A program made the position numbers and the translations under genes. From Casp-alpha2 sp036337015 (GTDB lineage Bacteria; Pseudomonadota; Alphaproteobacteria; Rhodospirillales; Casp-alpha2), in assembly GCA_036337015.1 (NCBI GenBank), contig JAYZEZ010000006.1, forward strand, positions 1 through 64,000: 64,000 nucleotides of DNA, written 5' to 3'. Below are positions 1 through 7,690 of the stretch, one piece after another; position 1 is the first letter of the stretch, and each line of letters starts with the position of its first letter. Below the pieces are notes generated by a model, which was not told the DNA's origin, did not search any database, and saw nothing but the letters and a program-made list of their open reading frames with translations.

Positions 1-2
1 GA

Positions 3-206
3 AACCACTTATCGGCGGTGGAGAATTGCCGCCGCGAGGCGGAGCGTTTGGGGGTGTCTTGGAAGCCACCAGCTACCGGCGCCCCGAAGGAACCAGTAGC
101 CCGTCCCACACGAATTAAACCGTCCTTGGAGACACTTCAAAAGAAAGGTATTACGCCGGACGTGGCGCTGGCGCAATTGGTGGAACGCGCCCAGGCGGCG
201 GCATAG
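3..206 (+). CDS. C-terminal part of an unidentified protein, cut by the window edge
   Basis: The frame is open from the first bases of the window to a stop at 204-206. A GTG at 18 could be read as a start, but no ribosome-binding site precedes it and the frame continues upstream, so this is more likely the tail of a longer gene. The visible 67 residues are rich in Ala, Pro and Lys, with no domain I recognise. It lies 41 bases upstream of a DUF5681 gene on the same strand and shares its GC-rich character, so it probably belongs to the same phage-like transcription unit. Confidence 0.45.
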   Translation, partial: NHLSAVENCRREAERLGVSWKPPATGAPKEPVARPTRIKPSLETLQKKGITPDVALAQLVERAQAAA

Positions 207-247
207 ATAGAAAACTGATGGCCTGAAAATACAGGACGGATACAGGA

Positions 248-688
248 ATGGCGAAAGATACGAAATTCAAGAAGGGCCGGAGCGGCAACCCGAACGGCAA
301 GCCCAAGGGAACCCGCAACAAGACAACCCTGGCGATGGAGGAATTGCTTGATGGCGAGGCCGAGATCATTACTCGCAAGGCCATCGAAAAGGCTAAAGAG
401 GGGGATATGGCGGCAATCCGGCTTTGTTTGGAGCGTATCTTGCCCACCATTAAATCCCGTCCCATCGAGATAGACCTTCCCCCCGTTGAAACCGCCGAAG
501 ATATTACGGCAGCCCAGGGCGCGGTTATCGCTGCAATGGCAAGGGGAGAAATCACCCCTGATGATGCCAGCACCGTTGCGGGCGTTCTGGAAGCCAAGCG
601 CCGGGCGATTGAGACGGTGGAGCTTGAGGCCCGACTATCAGAACTTGAGAAGGACCATCCAACCCGGACAAGAAGGGGTCGGTTTTGA
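248..688 (+). CDS. DUF5681 domain phage-associated protein
   Basis: The protein has 146 residues. Its basic N-terminus reads KKGRSGNPNGKPKGTRNKTT, the hallmark of DUF5681, a family common beside phage packaging genes and in mobile elements of alphaproteobacteria. The remainder is acidic and helical. The family's function is not established; the basic start suggests nucleic-acid contact, which is inference. The stop lies three bases before the next ORF, so the two are probably co-transcribed. Base composition is GC-rich, unlike the host-type genes from 1.6 kb on, which supports a foreign origin. Confidence 0.75.
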   Translation: MAKDTKFKKGRSGNPNGKPKGTRNKTTLAMEELLDGEAEIITRKAIEKAKEGDMAAIRLCLERILPTIKSRPIEIDLPPVETAEDITAAQGAVIAAMARGEITPDDASTVAGVLEAKRRAIETVELEARLSELEKDHPTRTRRGRF

Positions 689-691
689 GCC

Positions 692-910
692 ATGAGACTA
701 AATAAACGGATTGAGAAACTTGAGAAGCAAAGCGGGAAGCAAGACGACAGATTCCCCCCGGTTATCGTTTTGGACTTCAAAGGAGAAGAAAGCGAAGCTG
801 AGGCAATAGCTAAATGGGAGGCCGAGAACGGGCCACTAGATGGCCGTCACCCATTGATTGTTAGGTTTTGCGCGGTTTCACCTTTTGACGTTGAACACTC
901 CCTGAAATAA
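692..910 (+). CDS. Small coiled-coil hypothetical protein of the phage-like segment
   Basis: The product is 72 residues. The N-terminal stretch MRLNKRIEKLEKQ has the heptad pattern of a short coiled coil. It is followed by a hydrophobic strand (PVIVLDF) and an acidic helix. Similar small proteins often follow DUF5681 genes in prophage-like regions. No function can be assigned. The ATG lies three bases after the DUF5681 stop, indicating one transcription unit. Confidence 0.6.
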   Translation: MRLNKRIEKLEKQSGKQDDRFPPVIVLDFKGEESEAEAIAKWEAENGPLDGRHPLIVRFCAVSPFDVEHSLK

Positions 911-1367
911 CTCCGCCTCCTCATCCCCGCCCTTGTCGCGTTGCTGGTCGGACGGAAAAGTTTTCTAAATGCCGACAGATAATAGCCTCTATGTCCCGCG
1001 AAACCTTCAAGCAGAACCGCTCAGCCGTCCTGGCTGAATGGCGTCAGCTTGCTGCCTGAGATCCCTCCGGTTGTAGGTTTTACAGGTCCGCTCTAGTTAG
1101 TCTGACAATGCCCAAAAGCAACATACTCCACACCCCGAAAGCGGACATTGGCGTTGACTCCCCTCTCCAACAGGGCCGCATTGCGTGCGCTTATAGGGAA
1201 CCCAACCCGTTATTTTGCATTGTGGGCCGTTTTTTGGCCCGTTTGTGCGTATCTCGGGGGCGCACCTTGCCCAGGACCGGACAGCCGTTTTAGCCTGCCC
1301 TATTCCGTATAATTTCCGTATAGACGACCTTGGCCGCCCCCGCTTTCGGCTAAGTCATTGAAAGAAA
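911..1367. other. Gene-poor end of the foreign segment
   Basis: I see no convincing gene in these 457 bases. A 22-codon reading frame (991-1059) and a 61-codon frame (1108-1293) exist, but neither has a good ribosome-binding site or recognisable product. A short stem (GGCC-rich, 1224-1228 with 1236-1240) surrounds a T-run but is weak as a terminator. Two 9-base direct repeats lie at 1303-1322, between this stretch and the tRNA. The stretch probably corresponds to attachment-site DNA of the element. Confidence 0.4.
1303..1322. repeat. Two direct repeats TTCCGTATA with 11-base spacing
   Basis: TTCCGTATA occurs at 1303-1311 and again at 1314-1322, so the copies start 11 bases apart, about one helical turn. 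They lie 46 bases from the tRNA-Glu 3' end, inside the foreign segment. Short direct repeats phased to one turn next to an attachment site are typical of binding sites for an integrase arm domain or an excisionase. That role is inferred from position only, and chance duplication is possible. Confidence 0.35.
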
Positions 1368-1443
1368 TGGCGACCCCAACGGGATTCGAACCCGTGTTGC
1401 CGGCGTGAAAGGCCGGTGTCCTAGGCCTCTAGACGATGGGGAC
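1368..1443 (-). tRNA. tRNA-Glu (anticodon TTC)
   Basis: Read on the reverse strand, the 76 bases begin GTCCCCATCG and end CGTTGGGGTCGCCA. They include a T-arm GGTTCGAATCC and an anticodon loop CTTTCAC within a GC stem. The acceptor stem pairs and the CCA is encoded. The D-arm TCGTCTAGAGGCCTAGGACA is characteristic of bacterial tRNA-Glu. Its 3' end faces the GC-rich phage-like segment, making it the probable integration target. Confidence 0.96.
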
Positions 1444-1638
1444 GTTAGAGATATCCATTAGGCCGTAGGGTCGTATACGTCTGGAGTGCATTTATCAAGC
1501 AATTGATAAATTTTTTTAGAATTTTTAGCAATTTGAAAGAGACTTTGCCATATCTTTTAGTTCTTTATAAGATCCATTAAGAACGTGAACTTAAAGTTGA
1601 CAATTAAAGCTAATGAGAATTCTTAAAGGAAATATTAT

Positions 1639-2862
1639 ATGAAAAAAAGAAAAGTGCTTATCGCACAGGGTGGCGGCCCAACCGCTGTTATAAACGAATC
1701 TCTTGTTGGCGCTGTATTGAAATTCAGAAAATATGATGATGTTGGATCAGTTTATGGCGCGTACCATGGTGTAAGTGGGATTGTTGCAGAGAATTTTATT
1801 AATCTCAGTTTGGAATCTGTTGAAAATCTTGAGAATGTTGCGAAAACACCCTGTTCAGCACTTGGCTCGACACGTGATAAGCCAAATCAGCAATATTGTC
1901 AGGAAATTTTTAAAGTTCTTAAAGCTCATGGAATTGATACATTTTGCTATATTGGTGGGAATGATTCATCCGATACTTTGCGAATCCTGGCTGAAGAAGC
2001 TCTAGAATCGGATTATCCTTTACGATGCATTCACATTCCAAAAACTATAGATAATGATTTGCCTATAAATGATCATACCCCTGGGTTTCCATCTGCTGCA
2101 AAATTTGTTGCCAGTGCTTTTGCTGGAGCAAACCTTGATAATAGAGCACTTCAGGGGGTTTACGTTGGCGTTGTAATGGGCAGGCACGCCGGGTTTTTAA
2201 CTGCGGCTTCAGCCTTATGTCGTAAATATGATGATGATGGTCCGCATTTAATATATTTACCAGAACGCAACTTTGACATGGAAGAGTTCATATCGTCGGT
2301 ACGAGTTACTAACGAAAAATTTGGACGTTGTGTAATTGCGGTTTCAGAAGGAATTCATGATCAGTCGGGTGAAGCCATTGTTACCAAGCTTTCTAAAAAA
2401 GTTGAAAAAGATGCTCATGGCAATATACAGCTATCAGGAACTGGTGCATTAGCCGATCTATTATGCTCAAATATTAAAGAAAGTACCGGTTTGCAACGAG
2501 TTCGCGGTGATACTTTTGGTTATTTACAACGATCATTCTTAGGGTGTGTGTCTGAGGTAGATCAGCAGGAATCTCGTGCTGTTGGAGAAGTGGCAGCTAC
2601 ACATGCTCATGATGGCAACATTGATGGTACAGTAACCATTCACCGTAGAGCTGATAGCACCTCCTACTCTGCTGAATATAAGTTGAGCGATCTAACATCA
2701 GTAGCAGGTAAAACTAAGGTTATGTCTGACGATTTTATAGCTGAATCAAATTCAGACATTACAGGTGCATTTGTTGATTATTTAAAGCCTTTATTAGGTT
2801 CTGATATGGGAGAACCAGGAAGATTGGAAGCTGACCATGTCAAAAAAATACTCAATCAATAA
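1639..2862 (+). CDS. 6-phosphofructokinase, probably pyrophosphate-dependent
   Basis: This 407-residue cytoplasmic enzyme phosphorylates fructose 6-phosphate to fructose 1,6-bisphosphate. The N-terminal GGGPTAVIN loop, GGND at 106-109, PKTIDND at 134-140 and MGRHAGF at 180-186 identify the PFK family. An Asp in GGND (Gly in ATP-type enzymes) and a Lys in PKTIDND (Gly in PGTIDND of ATP-type enzymes) are the accepted signs of pyrophosphate use. Such enzymes work near equilibrium in either direction, so the gene could serve glycolysis and gluconeogenesis. The ATG is preceded by AAAGGA at a good distance. The stop is 10-12 bases before the copper-chaperone gene, so co-transcription is possible although the functions are unrelated. 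Confidence 0.88.
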   Translation: MKKRKVLIAQGGGPTAVINESLVGAVLKFRKYDDVGSVYGAYHGVSGIVAENFINLSLESVENLENVAKTPCSALGSTRDKPNQQYCQEIFKVLKAHGIDTFCYIGGNDSSDTLRILAEEALESDYPLRCIHIPKTIDNDLPINDHTPGFPSAAKFVASAFAGANLDNRALQGVYVGVVMGRHAGFLTAASALCRKYDDDGPHLIYLPERNFDMEEFISSVRVTNEKFGRCVIAVSEGIHDQSGEAIVTKLSKKVEKDAHGNIQLSGTGALADLLCSNIKESTGLQRVRGDTFGYLQRSFLGCVSEVDQQESRAVGEVAATHAHDGNIDGTVTIHRRADSTSYSAEYKLSDLTSVAGKTKVMSDDFIAESNSDITGAFVDYLKPLLGSDMGEPGRLEADHVKKILNQ

Positions 2863-2874
2863 TCTTAAGAGGTG

Positions 2875-3378
2875 ATGAAACAATTAATTATGAGAATATC
2901 CTTTTTCTTGATTTCTATGCTTATTTTTTCAGTTATTTGCTATTCAAAAACGACATTTGCAGGTGATGTCCAGGTAGGCCACATCACAATTTCGGATCCC
3001 TGGGCTAGATACTCTTTTGCAGAGGCTAAATCTGCTGCCGCTTATATGACTGTTAAAAACCAAAGTGGTAGAATGGAACATCTAATCGCTGTTAGAAGTT
3101 CTATTGCCCAGAAAGTCGAATTACACCAGACAAAATCTCAAAACGGTATACTGAAAATGAGTTTGGTGAATAAATTGGATATACCAGCTGGTAAAACGAT
3201 CATGCTCAAACCAGGCGGACGACACGTCATGTTTTTTGGATTGAAGAAGCCTATCGAGGAAGGTGCAACTTTTCCACTAACTTTAGAATTTTCTAAAGCT
3301 GGAAAAGTGACGGTAATGATTAGAGTTCTAAAGAACGAGGCATTAAAAAAAATGAATAAGCATCATCATAAACATTAA
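2875..3378 (+). CDS. Periplasmic copper chaperone PCu(A)C
   Basis: The 167-residue secreted protein has a hydrophobic signal peptide (about residues 6-29, ending near TFAGD). It shows the complete copper motif H-x10-M-x21-H-x-M: His84, Met95, His117 and Met119, counted from this ATG. PCuAC proteins carry Cu(I) in the periplasm to the CuA or CuB site of cytochrome c oxidase, usually with a Sco protein, and a Sco gene follows 23 bases downstream. The last residues (HHHKH) add a His-rich tail that could hold extra metal. The ATG at 2875 is preferred over the GTG three bases earlier because AAGAGG sits too close to the GTG. Confidence 0.9.
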   Translation: MKQLIMRISFFLISMLIFSVICYSKTTFAGDVQVGHITISDPWARYSFAEAKSAAAYMTVKNQSGRMEHLIAVRSSIAQKVELHQTKSQNGILKMSLVNKLDIPAGKTIMLKPGGRHVMFFGLKKPIEEGATFPLTLEFSKAGKVTVMIRVLKNEALKKMNKHHHKH

Positions 3379-3401
3379 TTAGAAAATAGAGAAACTACGC
3401 T

Positions 3402-3995
3402 ATGCAACGTCATTTTCTATTAACTGGCCTTGTTATTATTTTTGCTATACTAGCTTTGATTGCTATTAGTTTGGATAGGTCTATTGAAAGGCCCTCTTCC
3501 CAGTCTGCAATGATGATTAAAGTTAAATTTAATCTTCTTAACCAAAATTATCAGCCTATTAACGAAGTAAGCTTTCGAGGAAAGCATACCCTAATTTTCT
3601 TTGGCTATACTTATTGTCCGGATATTTGTCCAACGGTATTACATAATATTAGCGAAAGTCTGTATTTGCTAGATAAGCATTTAAAAAAGATACAGCCTAT
3701 CTTTATTACAATTGATCCAGAACGTGATACACCTAAGGTTATTAAATCATACTTGGGGAATTTTCATCCACTCATAACTGGACTAACAGGAAAACCGGAA
3801 CAGGTTAAAAAAGTAGCCAAGGCTTTTGGGGTGTATTTTGCCAAAGCCGAAAAGGATAAATACTTAGAAGAAGATTACCTTGTAGATCATTCCGGTGGAA
3901 TATATTTTTTGGGGGACGATGGTAGATTTATTACTAAGTTCTCACATTCCAGCACACCAGAAGAAATTGCGAGAAATATTAAAAAATATCTTTAA
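3402..3995 (+). CDS. Sco1/SenC-family copper delivery protein
   Basis: This 197-residue protein has one N-terminal membrane anchor (about residues 6-24) and a thioredoxin-like domain facing the periplasm. The copper-binding CPDICP motif (Cys72 and Cys76) and the distal His163 in VDHSGGIYF are all present, as needed for Sco function in CuA assembly of cytochrome oxidase. It directly follows the PCuAC gene, forming a two-gene copper relay. Its stop overlaps by four bases the stop of the convergent dCMP deaminase gene, so there is no room for a separate terminator. Confidence 0.9.
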   Translation: MQRHFLLTGLVIIFAILALIAISLDRSIERPSSQSAMMIKVKFNLLNQNYQPINEVSFRGKHTLIFFGYTYCPDICPTVLHNISESLYLLDKHLKKIQPIFITIDPERDTPKVIKSYLGNFHPLITGLTGKPEQVKKVAKAFGVYFAKAEKDKYLEEDYLVDHSGGIYFLGDDGRFITKFSHSSTPEEIARNIKKYL

Positions 3996-4444
3996 AGAAT
4001 TTTTTCCTGTAACTGGTAATCGATTAAGACATTTGCCTCCCGAAACATAGTATCTGCAATCTTAGCAGCTTCACCCCATCGTTCGTGCTCAAAGTCAGGT
4101 TGATTGCAGACAACTCGTTTAATACCAGCTTGTATGATCATAACCGCACATCTTGCACATGGAGGTAGAGGGTATACATAAAGTGTTGCTCCTTCAGCCC
4201 GTTCGCCGGCAAACATCAATGCGTTTTGTTCAGCATGAACTACCATTTCATATTTAGTTGTTCTATCCCCAAGTCGTTCCTCTGTATCTTCAACACCTGT
4301 AGGAAAGCCATTAAAGCCAAGAGAAATAACGCGTTTAGAACGTGCGTGTGTAATGACAGCGCCAACTTGTGTTGATGGGTCTTTAGACCAATTAGAAACG
4401 TGCTTAGCTAAATTTAAAAATCTTATATCCCATTTATCGAGCAT
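3992..4444 (-). CDS. dCMP deaminase family protein
   Basis: This 150-residue cytidine/deoxycytidylate deaminase-fold enzyme has zinc ligands His70-Ala-Glu72 and PPCARC (Cys96, Cys99). The length and the HAE plus PCxxC spacing fit ComEB-like dCMP deaminases, which make dUMP for thymidylate synthesis. A related deaminase of other specificity cannot be excluded from motifs alone. It lies 25 bases downstream of recJ on the same strand and is probably transcribed with it. Confidence 0.82.
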   Translation of the reverse strand: MLDKWDIRFLNLAKHVSNWSKDPSTQVGAVITHARSKRVISLGFNGFPTGVEDTEERLGDRTTKYEMVVHAEQNALMFAGERAEGATLYVYPLPPCARCAVMIIQAGIKRVVCNQPDFEHERWGEAAKIADTMFREANVLIDYQLQEKIL

Positions 4445-4469
4445 CTTTAGACCTTTTCATCAACCCAAA

Positions 4470-6287
4470 TTACCATGCTGGAGCCGCATCATCTATGTGC
4501 AGTTGTGCTGAAGTTCTGCCCTGCCACGTATTTGCCTTCAGCCGGCCGGCAATATGCAGTGGAGCACCTTGGCTTTGCAATAAAGCTTGACCTAATGGGG
4601 TGTCTACGGAGTTGAATGAAATCGCAGCTAAACGGTTATTACCTTCATCTCTAATGAAGCCCCTTATATGTCGATCTCCAACCACAGCAGCGTAGGATAA
4701 AGTAGCTGATGGAATAACAAATCTAGGCTCAGGGTTTCCTGATCCAAAGGGACCAACTTGGTTAAGCTGTTCTAAAAAATTCAAGTTGGCAGCTGCAGGT
4801 TTAATTGCCCCATCAAGAAAAAGACTTGGACGAATACCTTTTTCAATTACATCGGATTTGACACGTTTTCCTAGAAAATCCTGAAATTCTTGAATTTTTT
4901 TCCGCTCAACTGTGAAACCGCCTGCCATTTTATGGCCCCCACCCTTAATTAATAGTCCTGCCTGTTGAGCCGCAATGATTGCTGCACCAAAATCAACACC
5001 GGAAACTGAACGACCAGAGCCAGTTCCTTGTTCACCGTCTAATGCTATAACGCAGGCAGGGCGATTAAAACGTTCGACCAGGCGACTAGCAACAATACCT
5101 ATTACGCCTGGATGCCAGTTTTCGCCAGCTGCTATAATGATTGGCCCTATTTTTTCACCCTTTTGTTCAACGTCTAGAATTGCTGCCTTTAATACAATAG
5201 ATTCAATTTCTTGGCGTTCTTTGTTAAGCGTATCAAGCTTTTGGGCAATTTTTTTTGCTTCTTCAATATCATTTGTACTAAGAAGTTGACTTCCTAAATC
5301 CGGCGAACCTATTCGTCCACCTGCATTTATGCGGGGCCCTAATACAAACCCGGCATGATATGCATTAGGAGATTCATTTAGTCCTACTATATCGCTAAGA
5401 GCTCGTAATCCGGGATTTTTTCGTCGACCCATAACTTTCAATCCTTGTCTTACTAAAGCTCGATTAAGGCCAATTAATGGTACTACATCACAAATGGTTC
5501 CCAATGCTACAATATCTAACCACTGTTTTAGGTCTGGTTCTGGAAATTTCAAAAACCAACCTTCATCTCGTAATACACGATTAATTGCTACTATTAGAAG
5601 AAATGCAACTCCAACTGCTGCTAGTTGCCCTTGATCCGATTTATCATCCATTCGATTAGGGTTTATTACGGCAACAGCTGAAGGGAGCTTAGATTCTGTT
5701 ACGTGATGATCTACGACTATGGTTTCTAGACCTTCTTTAAGTGCTGCCTCAATAGGCTCATGGGATGATGTCCCGCAATCGACGGTTACAACGATTTTAG
5801 CTCCTTTTTCTTTGAGTTTTAACAATGCGGGTGTATTGGGCCCATACCCCTCCAGTATTCGATCAGGTATGTAGGTTTCAGATCTTCCGCCTACAGCTGC
5901 TATAAAACGTCTCAATAATGCTGATGAGGTGGCACCGTCTACATCATAGTCACCAAAAATGGCTATAATCTCATTATTAGTTATAGCCTTAGATAGCCTT
6001 TTTGCGGCATTATCCATACCTTGCAAAAGGCTGGGATTTGGCATCAGGTCACGTAAAAGTGGATTGAGAAAAATCTCAACATCATTTAGGCCCACTCCCC
6101 TAGCACATAGAATTCGAGCTACAATTTCAGCTATTCCATGACGTTGCGCCATTGCCATAGACATGCGGTCATCACTTGCACGAAGAATCCAACGTTTGTC
6201 TAAAAGTGAAGTTTCAACACCAAGAAATAGTTCGGGTTCTAAAAAATTATCATTGTCTTTATGATTTATAGATGTTGATTTTGGCAT
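4470..6287 (-). CDS. recJ: Single-stranded-DNA-specific exonuclease RecJ
   Basis: The 605-residue length is usual for RecJ. The DHH-family metal motifs are in order: GDYDVDG (112-118), VDCG (169-172), DHH (193-195) and, later, KGGGHKMAGGF of the DHHA1 domain, followed by an OB-fold C-terminal part. RecJ digests single-stranded DNA 5' to 3' in RecF-pathway recombination, mismatch repair and base-excision repair. It lies downstream of alaC and hom, the common alphaproteobacterial order, but the glpX gene often found between hom and recJ is absent here. Confidence 0.93.
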   Translation of the reverse strand: MPKSTSINHKDNDNFLEPELFLGVETSLLDKRWILRASDDRMSMAMAQRHGIAEIVARILCARGVGLNDVEIFLNPLLRDLMPNPSLLQGMDNAAKRLSKAITNNEIIAIFGDYDVDGATSSALLRRFIAAVGGRSETYIPDRILEGYGPNTPALLKLKEKGAKIVVTVDCGTSSHEPIEAALKEGLETIVVDHHVTESKLPSAVAVINPNRMDDKSDQGQLAAVGVAFLLIVAINRVLRDEGWFLKFPEPDLKQWLDIVALGTICDVVPLIGLNRALVRQGLKVMGRRKNPGLRALSDIVGLNESPNAYHAGFVLGPRINAGGRIGSPDLGSQLLSTNDIEEAKKIAQKLDTLNKERQEIESIVLKAAILDVEQKGEKIGPIIIAAGENWHPGVIGIVASRLVERFNRPACVIALDGEQGTGSGRSVSGVDFGAAIIAAQQAGLLIKGGGHKMAGGFTVERKKIQEFQDFLGKRVKSDVIEKGIRPSLFLDGAIKPAAANLNFLEQLNQVGPFGSGNPEPRFVIPSATLSYAAVVGDRHIRGFIRDEGNNRLAAISFNSVDTPLGQALLQSQGAPLHIAGRLKANTWQGRTSAQLHIDDAAPAW

Positions 6288-6397
6288 ACTATAGATTGTT
6301 CGGCCAGCCCAACAGTTTCAAGTGCTAAATTACATTTCGTGAAGGTTTTTCTTGTTATGGCTTGTTTTTTTGATCTCGTTTTCTTGAAACACTAGTC

Positions 6398-7690
6398 TTA
6401 AAGAGATTCGATACGAATCATGTGAGGTGGTTCGACAACTGCTCCAATTGCAGAAATCTTTTTTATGGCTTCAGTCATCGAGAATTCTTCTGTTTCATGC
6501 ATCGTTAATACGACGGGTACAGCCTCACCTGGGTTACGGGTTCGCTGTAAAACTGATTCCATAGATACGTTATGATCTTTAAGGACTGCTGCTATATCAG
6601 CCAACACACCTGGTTTATCAACAACCATGAGGCGTATGTAATATGCACCGTTATGTTGTTGCATTGGAATGGAGGGAAGTGATTTTAACTGTTTGGCTGG
6701 CAATCCAAACGTAGGGATCCTAAGTTCACGGGCAATATCGATTATATCTGATGCCACGGCTGAAGCTGTTGCGCCACCCCCTGCTCCTGCTCCTTTTTGA
6801 ACTATTGTGCCAACAAAATTACCATCGATGACGACTGCATTAATAGAACCTGAAACATTGGATATAGGGTTCTCAAAAGGTACCATACAAGGATGCACTC
6901 TCTGTTCCAGACCTTCATTCTGATTAGAGGCAATTCCAAGTAATTTTATTTTATAACCTAACTCTTCAGCAAACTGCATATCCATAGGGGAAATATGACG
7001 GATACCTTCAATGTGAATAGCTTCAAAGTTAATTTCGCATCCAAAAGCAACGCTTGATAGGATCGCTAGTTTATGCGCTGTATCTATACCGTCTATATCA
7101 AAGCTAGGGTCGGATTCTGCGTATCCCAATTTTTGACATTCTGCTAAAATATCGTCGAATTCACGACCTTGTTCACTCATTGCGGATAAAATATAATTAC
7201 ACGTTCCGTTTAGAATTCCATACACGCGACTTATTTCATTACCAGCCAGTCCTTCGCGCAATGACTTAATAATTGGTATGCCACCCGCAACAGCAGCTTC
7301 GTATGAAAAAGACACATTCGCTGTTTCAGCAGCGTGTGCTATGGACGTTCCATGCTGGGCTATAAGGGCTTTATTGGCTGTAACAACGTGTTTCCCATTC
7401 TCTATAGCAGCCAATGTTAAATCCCTTGCTATTCCATCTGAGCCACCAATTAGTTCAACTACTACGTCAATATCCTGATTAAATGCTAATTCCAAAGGAT
7501 CATCATTCCAAACGTAAGGTGTAATATCGAAACCTCTATCAGCATTTTTGTCACGAGCTGAAATTGCAGCAATTTCTATTTTGCAACCAGCACGTAGACA
7601 TATATTTTTTTCACGCTCTAAAATTAAGCGTACCAAACTAGCGCCAACCGTACCAAGACCAGCTACACCAATCTTTAAATTTGTGTTCAT
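6398..7690 (-). CDS. hom: Homoserine dehydrogenase
   Basis: This 430-residue enzyme reduces aspartate semialdehyde to homoserine on the route to threonine and methionine. The N-terminal nucleotide-binding loop GVAGLGTVG (8-16), the central catalytic domain with GILNGTCNYILS, and a C-terminal ACT domain beginning near VVDKPGVLADIA are visible. The ACT domain suggests feedback control, typically by threonine. Its first codons overlap the end of the aminotransferase gene by four bases, so the two are translationally coupled. Confidence 0.94.
   Translation of the reverse strand: MNTNLKIGVAGLGTVGASLVRLILEREKNICLRAGCKIEIAAISARDKNADRGFDITPYVWNDDPLELAFNQDIDVVVELIGGSDGIARDLTLAAIENGKHVVTANKALIAQHGTSIAHAAETANVSFSYEAAVAGGIPIIKSLREGLAGNEISRVYGILNGTCNYILSAMSEQGREFDDILAECQKLGYAESDPSFDIDGIDTAHKLAILSSVAFGCEINFEAIHIEGIRHISPMDMQFAEELGYKIKLLGIASNQNEGLEQRVHPCMVPFENPISNVSGSINAVVIDGNFVGTIVQKGAGAGGGATASAVASDIIDIARELRIPTFGLPAKQLKSLPSIPMQQHNGAYYIRLMVVDKPGVLADIAAVLKDHNVSMESVLQRTRNPGEAVPVVLTMHETEEFSMTEAIKKISAIGAVVEPPHMIRIESL

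Larger units (their letters stand above)
1..1367. mobile_element. Edge of an integrated phage-like element
   Basis: This segment is visibly richer in G and C than the AT-rich DNA that follows, and codon use in its ORFs follows (many GGC, GCC and CGC codons). Its genes are of phage or genomic-island type, including a DUF5681 protein. It ends immediately beside the 3' end of a tRNA-Glu gene, the usual target of tyrosine-recombinase elements. No integrase, terminase or second attachment site is visible, because the element continues to the left of the window. The boundary is inferred from composition and the tRNA position. A fragment of a decayed element is also possible. Confidence 0.6.

Noticed and set aside
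151..780. A 209-codon reverse-strand frame over the DUF5681 gene
   Set aside because: It is Ser-rich, mirrors the codons of the DUF5681 gene and has no family pattern; it is a shadow frame in GC-rich DNA.
1224..1240. GGGCC/GGCCC stem around a T-run as a terminator
   Set aside because: The T-run is in the loop, not after the stem, so it does not look like an intrinsic terminator.
1108..1293. A 61-codon plus-strand frame beside the tRNA
   Set aside because: No ribosome-binding site, no recognisable product, and a Cys/Arg-rich composition typical of a chance frame.
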